The notes beneath the pieces were generated by a model. It was not told the DNA's origin. It did not search any database and saw only the letters and a list, made by a program, of their open reading frames with translations. The position numbers were made by a program, and so were the translations under genes. This document shows, piece by piece, positions 1 to 6,100 of a stretch of DNA of 9,077 nt (positions are counted from its first letter, which is position 1; each line of letters opens with the position of its first letter). This stretch comes from Fimbriiglobus sp. (lineage in GTDB: Bacteria; Planctomycetota; Planctomycetia; Gemmatales; Gemmataceae), in assembly GCA_025352585.1 (NCBI GenBank), contig JANXTD010000117.1, positions 1 through 9,077 on the forward strand. Direction: 5' to 3'.

Positions 1-46
1 GGGTGTCGCAGAATGAATCGGGCCGCGCTTCTGTTCTGCGACACCC
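1..46. repeat. Perfect 13-bp inverted repeat (hairpin)
   Basis: GGGTGTCGCAGAA at 1-13 is the exact reverse complement of TTCTGCGACACCC at 34-46, with a 20-nt spacer. Position 47 is another C, so the stem may continue beyond the left edge of the window. It lies about 48-93 nt downstream of the glycosyltransferase stop. It could be a transcript-end hairpin, although no T-tract is visible within the window, or one copy of a dispersed palindromic element. The repeat itself is certain; its function is not. Confidence 0.75.
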
Positions 47-71
47 CATACCCGACACCCGATGCCCGACA
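37..71 (-). repeat. Degenerate 7-bp tandem repeat, five units, with G-quadruplex potential
   Basis: Read on the minus strand, 71 down to 37 divides into five heptamers: TGTCGGG, CATCGGG, TGTCGGG, TATGGGG and TGTCGCA. Four G-runs spaced by 4, 4 and 3 bases (67 to 44) meet the usual G3N1-7 pattern for a quadruplex. The array lies on the sense strand of the leftward transcript, just after the glycosyltransferase stop, and its last units overlap the right arm of the 13-bp inverted repeat. In a GC-rich genome a G-run motif alone is weak evidence; the regular 7-bp spacing is what makes it notable. Confidence 0.6.
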
Positions 72-93
72 GCGACATGCCACACCCGGTTGC

Positions 94-1146
94 CTATGCC
101 AGCCAAAACCGAACCAGGTCGCGCGTCAAAAAGTGCGCCACGCCGCGGGCGGCCAGCAGGCTCTTCGCTGCCTTGTCGCGGCGGCCGCACGCCCGTCGCC
201 AGGCGAACTGCGTCAGCTTCGCGGCGAGTTGCAGCGGGGCGTCGGCGGTCACAAGGCCCTTGTAGATCGTCAAGGCGACGGGGCTAACGCCGGCCTTGCG
301 GAAGTAGTGGAGGTAGCCGATCGTCACGTTCGGGGCGCTGAAGCGGATGTTCTGCCGGCTCGACACGCGGCCATAGTGCAGCACCTCCACGTCGGCGAAG
401 TGGACGACGCGGTGCCCCCGGCCGACCTGCGTCGAGAGGTCGAGGTCTTCGGCCCCGAAGCGGTAGCGCTCGTCCCAGCGGCCAGTCGCCTCGAAGACGG
501 CGCGGGGCAGGAACACGGCCGCGCCCATCAGTACCTCGACGGTCTTGGTGCCCTCCGGCTCGAAGGTGTCGCGGCGGTAGTTGTGGTACGCCCCGCGGAA
601 CAGCCCCGTCCAGCGCAAGAAGCTGATGCGGTGGAGCAGTGCGGCGAGGGTCGGCTTGCGGCGGTAGTTGATCTGGTACTCGCCGTCGGCCCCGCGCAGC
701 TTCGGCCCGAGCATGCCGACGCCGGGGTGGGCCTCGGCGTAGGCGACGAACTCCGCGAGGCAGTTGGGCTGCACCTCGGTGTCGTTGTTCAGGAAGAACA
801 GGTACGCCCCGGCCGCGACTTCGGAGGCTTGGTTGTTGCCCCTGCTGAAGCCGACGTTGGTCGCGTTGCGCAGCAGCCGGACTTCGGGGAAGTCGCGCGC
901 GACCATGTCGGCCGCGCCATCGGTGGAGGCGTTATCGACCAGCACCACCTCGAAGGCGACGCCTTGCGGCTGGCGCAGCAGCGACGCGAGGCAGCGGCTC
1001 AGGTGTTCGCGGCAGTTCCAGTTGACGACGCAGACGGAGACGACCGGCGTGCCGACCTTCGCCACGGGGCGCGCGGCCCGCGGGGCGGCGCGGCTTAGCG
1101 ACGAGACGCGGTCCGAGGAGAGCGGGGCGAGTGGCCGCAAAGGCAT
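94..1146 (-). CDS. Family 2 glycosyltransferase (rhamnosyltransferase-like)
   Basis: A 350-residue GT-A fold glycosyltransferase that probably moves a sugar from a nucleotide-sugar donor onto an envelope polysaccharide or lipid-linked acceptor at the cytoplasmic face of the membrane. The catalytic domain starts near residue 34 (PVVSVCVVNWN). The donor-site motif DNASTDG is at 71-77, the NNDTE motif standing in for the metal-binding DxD is at 120-124, the acceptor-side GAAVFLPR is at 208-215, and the ED pair of the likely catalytic-base motif (FGAEDLDLS) is at 233-234. This motif set and the length fit the WbbL/rhamnosyltransferase-like branch of GT2. The roughly 33-residue Arg/Ala/Ser-rich leader is unusual and its start is not strongly supported: the ATG has only a weak GGG upstream. 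The C-terminal 60 residues are basic and amphipathic, compatible with membrane association. It lies 72 bp after the HEAT-repeat gene on the same strand, so cotranscription is likely. Family is confident; the sugar and acceptor are unknown. Confidence 0.9.
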   Translation of the reverse strand: MPLRPLAPLSSDRVSSLSRAAPRAARPVAKVGTPVVSVCVVNWNCREHLSRCLASLLRQPQGVAFEVVLVDNASTDGAADMVARDFPEVRLLRNATNVGFSRGNNQASEVAAGAYLFFLNNDTEVQPNCLAEFVAYAEAHPGVGMLGPKLRGADGEYQINYRRKPTLAALLHRISFLRWTGLFRGAYHNYRRDTFEPEGTKTVEVLMGAAVFLPRAVFEATGRWDERYRFGAEDLDLSTQVGRGHRVVHFADVEVLHYGRVSSRQNIRFSAPNVTIGYLHYFRKAGVSPVALTIYKGLVTADAPLQLAAKLTQFAWRRACGRRDKAAKSLLAARGVAHFLTRDLVRFWLA

Positions 1147-1218
1147 GGTGCAACCCGTCGGGGCGGTGACGATCCGGCGGCAGACTAGCCCGCCGCGCCC
1201 CGCCCTGTCAACGCCGAC
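1147..1218 (-). other. 72-bp spacer between the two leftward genes
   Basis: This GC-rich gap separates the stop of the HEAT-repeat gene (TGA, 1221-1219) from the glycosyltransferase ATG (1146-1144). I see no terminator-like hairpin with a T-run and no convincing promoter, which supports cotranscription of the pair. The only ribosome-site candidate is a weak GGG about 7 nt before the glycosyltransferase ATG. Confidence 0.4.
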
Positions 1219-2724
1219 TCACCGCCCGCGGCCGGGGCGCGGCAGCGGCGGCAGCGGGCCGCCGACGGGGCGCTCGCTCGGCAGCGCCGGGGCGGTCGCC
1301 GGGCGGGCGGTCCAGGCGTCTCCGGCGTCGCCGGGGGCCGTCTCGGCGGCGGCGTTGGGCCGGCCGGTGGACCACTGCAAGACACGCCGGGCGACCTCCG
1401 CGGCCGACTTGCTGTTGATCGCCACGGCCCCCGCCGGCAACCCCATGTCGAGGCGCAGGTACTGCTGCAATAGTCGGGCGATGACTAGCGCGGTCTCGCG
1501 ATTCGGCTGCCGGCCCAGGCCGCGGAGTACGTCGATGGCGTCGGGGTTGGCGGGGTTCCAGGTCAGCAGCATCTCGGCGGCCAGGACGCGCACCGCCCCC
1601 GGCTGGTCGATGTCTGTCATGCGGTCGAGCAAGTCCGGCGTGATCAGGCCCATGCCGCGGAGCAGTTGCGCCAACTCGACGCGCAGTCCGGGGGGCGTCT
1701 GCGGGTCCACGACCTGCTCGCAGATCTCGGAGGTCAGTTCCGGCCGCGTGCCGGCGTGCAGCACGACGCCGTAGTGGCCGATCAGCGTGAGCAGGCTGCG
1801 CTCGCCCAGCGGCCCCGGCTCGGCGGCCCAGGTGGTGAGGTCGCACAGCGCCACGCCGTCGATCGCCCCGGCGGCCCCCGGCAGCGCGCCGTCTCGGGCC
1901 TGGGTCGGGTCGGCGAGCGCGGAGCGGATCGCCTCGCGGATCAGCGGCCAGCGGCCCGGCGCGTCGGCCAGCAGCGTCACGGCGGCGGCGTGCCGCACCT
2001 CGGGGGCCTTGTCGCGCAGGGAGTCGCCGATCGCGCCCAGGACGCCGCCGTCGGTGGCGCACGCCAGCGCCTTGATGCCGGCGGCGCGGGCGACGGGGTG
2101 GCGCGTGCCGTCGATGGCGTCGAGCACCAGGTCGGCCTCGCCGGGCCGCCAGTAGGTGCGCTGTTGCAGCGCCGTGAAGGCGGCCAGGCGGACCTCGACG
2201 CGGTCGTCCTTGAAGAGGCCGGCGGCGGGGCCGGGGTCGTCCTGGAGGACCTCGGCGAGCGCCCGGACTTCGGGCAGGTGGGCGTAGTCGCCGGCGCGGG
2301 CCGGCCACGAGACGCGGCGTAAGAGCTGCCGGACGATGGCCCGGCCGCGGCGGCGCGGCTCCAGCCCGGTGCGCGCCAGGTCGTGGCCAACGAGCACGGC
2401 CACCGCGACGAGCAGCAGCAGGCCTCGGCCCAGCCGGCCGGAGCCGTCGGCTTCGTGGCGCGTGACGAACCAGAGCCAGCCCAGGGCGATGAGGTAGAGC
2501 GCGACGAGCAGCCCGCTCGCCGGCGGCCGCCAGACGTGGCGGTGCCGCAGCAAGAGCAGGCTGCCGAGGAGGCTGGCGGCCGCGCCGACGACGGCGAGGT
2601 ACGAGTCGTGGGCGAAGGCCGCGCCTCCCAGGATCGCCGGCGGCAGCGTCAGCAGCAGCAGGCTGGCGGCGCGGGGCCGGGCCTGGCCGAGCCGGGTCGT
2701 CTCGAAGGGGGTCGCGTCGCGCAT
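1219..2724 (-). CDS. Membrane-anchored HEAT-repeat protein
   Basis: A 501-residue protein with no assignable enzyme activity. Hydrophobic segments are visible at about residues 20-38, 42-60, 69-88 and 98-114, so the N-terminal quarter is a probable four-helix membrane anchor. From about 147 to 447 the sequence is a run of helical pairs with HEAT-like signatures, for example DDRVEVRLAAFTALQQR, HPVARAAGIKALACA and APEVRHAAAVTLLAD. HEAT solenoids usually act as protein-binding scaffolds, so a cytoplasmic scaffold tethered to the membrane is the natural inference. The last 50 residues are Pro/Ala/Gly/Arg-rich and probably disordered. I chose the ATG at 2724 because GGGTGGTGG lies 6 nt upstream. 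A GTG at 2793 would add 23 residues but has no visible ribosome site and encodes an atypical leader. It is the first gene of the leftward pair with the glycosyltransferase. Gene call is firm, membrane and HEAT assignments good, role unknown. Confidence 0.8.
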   Translation of the reverse strand: MRDATPFETTRLGQARPRAASLLLLTLPPAILGGAAFAHDSYLAVVGAAASLLGSLLLLRHRHVWRPPASGLLVALYLIALGWLWFVTRHEADGSGRLGRGLLLLVAVAVLVGHDLARTGLEPRRRGRAIVRQLLRRVSWPARAGDYAHLPEVRALAEVLQDDPGPAAGLFKDDRVEVRLAAFTALQQRTYWRPGEADLVLDAIDGTRHPVARAAGIKALACATDGGVLGAIGDSLRDKAPEVRHAAAVTLLADAPGRWPLIREAIRSALADPTQARDGALPGAAGAIDGVALCDLTTWAAEPGPLGERSLLTLIGHYGVVLHAGTRPELTSEICEQVVDPQTPPGLRVELAQLLRGMGLITPDLLDRMTDIDQPGAVRVLAAEMLLTWNPANPDAIDVLRGLGRQPNRETALVIARLLQQYLRLDMGLPAGAVAINSKSAAEVARRVLQWSTGRPNAAAETAPGDAGDAWTARPATAPALPSERPVGGPLPPLPRPGRGR

Positions 2725-3131
2725 CGTCAGCCACCACCCGCGGACGGGGTCAAGATTACCGGGAAGGCCAGGGGCGCACCAACCGTAGTTCACACTTGGC
2801 CGCGCCGCCGAATCGGCCGGGAATTCGAGCGCTCCGGCGCGGTCGCGGCGGTCGGGTGGTGCCGGATTCGGGCCGTCTTCCGCGAGTCAGACTCTTGCCC
2901 GCGCGCACTTTTCGCCTCGACCGGGAAAATCTTTCACTTAGGCTGAAGTCACCGGCCCAACTTTCCGACGGGCTAATCCGTCGAATCTAGAAGGTTGGGA
3001 TGCGCCGCAGGGAACGGTTGGCTTTGTGGCGTCGGGTGAGGATTTGGGTGCGGCCGGAAGTAACTGCGGGCGCGGCCGACATCGTGAATTAAGCTGACAC
3101 TAGAAAATCGCGTCGATCAGAGGATGGCAAC
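2725..3131. other. Divergent intergenic region, no gene seen
   Basis: About 400 bp separates the leftward HEAT-repeat gene from the rightward giant gene, so both promoters should lie here. I find no credible coding frame. AT content rises in two places, about 2918-2955 and 3081-3110, unlike the flanking genes. The best sigma-70-like guess toward the right is TCGACC then TAGGCT with a 16-bp gap, inside 2927-2955, but it matches the consensus poorly. CGGCCG occurs twice (3051-3056 and 3073-3078), which could be a weak hairpin or chance in GC-rich DNA. If the HEAT gene starts at GTG 2793, the region shrinks to 338 bp. Confidence 0.5.
3119..3123 (+). promoter_or_regulatory. Ribosome binding site fixing a GTG start
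   Basis: AGAGG ends 8 nt before the GTG at 3132. The reading frame upstream contains no other start codon back to an in-frame TAA at 3090-3092, so this GTG is the first possible start. A nearby ATG at 3124 is out of frame and directly abuts the AGAGG, too close to be served by it. Confidence 0.7.
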
Positions 3132-6100
3132 GTGGCACGGAACTTGTGGCGGCGCTCCGGATCCGTGGCCCACCTTTCGCGGCTGAGCCTGGAAGCGCTG
3201 GAGGCACGCGAGGTGCTGGCGATCGTCCAGACCGGCCTGCCGACCTGGCTGGCGGCGGGGCCGAACCGCACCACGGAGGCCCAGGTCACCGGCCTGCAAG
3301 GCACCTTTAGTGACCCGGTTTCCGGGGCCGTGTCGTCGGTCATCCCGAACCCGCTCGACGGCAACGTCGCCTTCATCGGCGCGACGGGCGGCGGCGTCTG
3401 GCGGACGACCAACCTGCAGGACGCCGACCCCGTTTACAAGCCGCTGACGGACCAACTGCCGTCGCTGTCCGTCTCGACGATGGACCTGAACCCCACCAAC
3501 CCCAACCAACTGTTGGTGGGCCTCGGCGACAAGTCGGCGGCCTCGGGGTTTCGGGGCATCGTCGTCGGCGACCTCGTGGGGCTGTACGCCACCGACAACG
3601 CCCTCGACGACAGCCCGACGTTCCGCGTGATTGGCGGTCAGAACGGCGAGTTCGTCAACATGACGATCAACAGTGTGATCGTCCGCACCAACTACATGCT
3701 CGTGGCCGCCGTGGACCGCGACGGCACCACGGCGCGCGAAGGCATTTTCCTGAGCACCGACAACGGCACGACCTTCCGCATACTCGACGGTACGGGCGGG
3801 CTGCCGGCGCAAGTCGGGGGCGGCCGGTACACGTTCGACCTGCGCGCGGACCCGGCGAACCCGAGTCGGGTCTATGCCATCGGCCAGCGGGGCCTGTTTC
3901 GTACTGACGACATCCTCGCCGCGACCCCGACCTGGGTCAATGTTACCGACCCGCGCATGACGCTGAACCCCGCCTCGTCGAACGCGAAGCTGGCGATCCA
4001 CAACTCGGCCGCTGGGAACATCATTTACGCGGCGATCGCCGACGCCTCGGCGTTGAGCGGGCTGTTCTGGTCGGCGAACCTGGGCGCGAACTGGACGTTG
4101 ATGGACACGCCCACGTCGCTCGGGACACTCCAGGGCGTCCAGAACGTGAAGGCCGGCGCGCCGATCACGATCACCTCGCCCGGCCACAACCTGGCGACCG
4201 GCGACACGGTCGTCGTGTCGGGCGTGACGGGGGACCTCGGGGCCAACGGCGTCTGGACAGTCACGGTCACGGCGGGCAACACCTTCACGCTGGACCAGTC
4301 GGTGAGTACCGGCGTCTACACCGGCGGCGGCACGTTCCAGAAGGAGTTCGGGGTCCACACCGGCGGGCAGGCGTTCACACACTTCGCGCTCGCGGCCGAC
4401 CCCGTCGATCCGGCCCTGATCTACGTCGCCGGCGACCGGCAAGACTTGCAGGTCTTCAACGGCACGCCCAACGGCGTCGGGGCGAGGAACTTCACGGCGA
4501 ACATTCTGCGTGGCAACCGGACCGTGCCGAGTGGATTCAACGCCTTCGCGCCGTCGCCGCAGTGGCAGCCGATCACCGACAACAACGCGCTGGGGACCGC
4601 CCCGCACGCCGACGCCCGCTCGCTGGCGTTCGACCCGCTGGGGAACCTCTACAACGGCAACGACGGCGGCGTCTACCGCCGCGCCCTGCCGGCGTCCGAC
4701 AACGCCGCCTGGACCTCGGTGATCGGCAACCTCGCGGTGGCGCAGTTCAACTCGGTCAGCTACGACTCGGTCAACAACGTCGCCTTCGGCGGCACCCAGG
4801 ACACCGGCGCGGCCGAGCAAACTAGTGGCACCGGTGCGGCCGGCAACGTGACCTGGACAACGATCAGCGGCGGCGACGGCGGCCAATCGGCGGTGGACAA
4901 CACCTCGACCCCCGGCTCGTCGATCCGCTACACGATGTCTAACAACTTGGGGAGCCTTCAGTCGCGGCAGTTCAACTCCAAGAACGTCCAGATCGGGCCG
5001 GCCCACCGCGTGCGGCTGTCGTCCCCGGTTGACCCGACCCCCTACTCGGGCATCGACGACTTCGGGTCGAGCTTCACGACCAAGTACGTGCTCAACGCCG
5101 TGGACGCGCGGCTGTTCCTGCTCGGGCAGGGGAACGTCTTCGAGGACAACAACCCCGCGGGCTTCGCCGGCGACGTGGTGGCCCTCGTGACCCCGCCGGG
5201 CATGAAGGGTTACTCGACCGCGCTGGCCTACGGCGGCCGGCAGAACGGCCTCGACCTGGCGCGCATCGCCTACGTCGGCACCGACGCCGGCGAACTCTTC
5301 GTCCGCGGCGCGGCCGGCGGCTTCCTGCCGGTCACCGTGCCGGGGGCCGGCGAGATCCGCTCCGTCGTCCTCGACCCCGACGACTGGCGCACGGCCTACG
5401 TGCTGCGCGGCACGGTGCAGACCGGGCTAGGCGGCATCCCCTTCAACCCGTCGCGCGTCTTCGTCACCCACGACGCCGGGGCCAACTTCACCGAGCTGAC
5501 CGAGAACCTGTACAGCAAGTCGTACGACGTGAACGGCAACCTCACCAACGGCCTGTCGTCGAACGTCACCGTGCTGGGCCTCTGGGACCCGACGCCGCGG
5601 GGCGCGGCGGGCGGCGGCGGCGCGGTGCTCATTGCCGCGGGGGCGGGCGGCGTGTACCGCTACGTGCCGTCGATCCAGGCCGTGCCGGGGGCCGGCTGGT
5701 CGCAGTACGGCACCGGCCTGCCGAGCGCCTTCGTCGCCACCCTCGCGGTCAACGGCAACCGCCTGACCGTCGGCACGATGGGCCGCGGCGTCTTCGAGAT
5801 CCCCGACATCTCGCCGACGATCACCGTGGCGGCCCAGGTCACCGTGCAGGGCACCGCCGGCGACGACAACTTCACCTTCGGCGGCAGTGGCACCACGGCC
5901 GGCTCCGTGTTCGTCTCCGACGGCCAGGGCAACTCGCTGTTCGTCAATCGCAACACCGGGGCGTCGTTCAGCTTCGTCGGCGGCGACGGGGCCGACACCC
6001 TGACGCTCGCCAGCAGCGGCCAGACGGGCGGCAACTTGCAGTTCTTCACCGGCCACGTCAACGCCAGCATGGGCAACAACCCCGGCGACACGATCGTGGT

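Noticed and set aside
13..1098. 361-residue plus-strand open frame opposite the glycosyltransferase
   Set aside because: The opposite strand carries all GT2 motifs in order, and this frame shows none of any family.
1208..2737. 509-residue alternative minus-strand frame across the HEAT gene
   Set aside because: The product is dominated by Arg/Pro/Ala/Gly runs. The neighbouring frame has membrane helices and HEAT pairs and is the real one.
2796..2990. Short plus-strand frame in the divergent intergenic region
   Set aside because: It is 64 residues with no ribosome site, an Arg-rich product and no similarity I recognise; composition explains it.
3133..3147. Sigma-54-like sequence TGGCACGGAACTTGT
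   Set aside because: It matches the -24/-12 pattern well except that the -12 GC is GT, but it lies inside the first codons of the giant gene, downstream of a well-supported ribosome site. It is probably coincidence with codons for A-R-N-L.
3124..3186. ATG-initiated 20-codon frame overlapping the start of the giant gene
   Set aside because: The ATG abuts the AGAGG with no spacer, the frame is very short and the peptide has no recognisable feature.
3117..5006. 629-residue open frame on the minus strand, antisense to the giant gene
   Set aside because: The product is Arg/Val/Asp/Ala-rich with no domain pattern, and it mirrors the strongly GC-ending codons of the plus-strand gene, whose protein has clear domains. 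It is a composition shadow.
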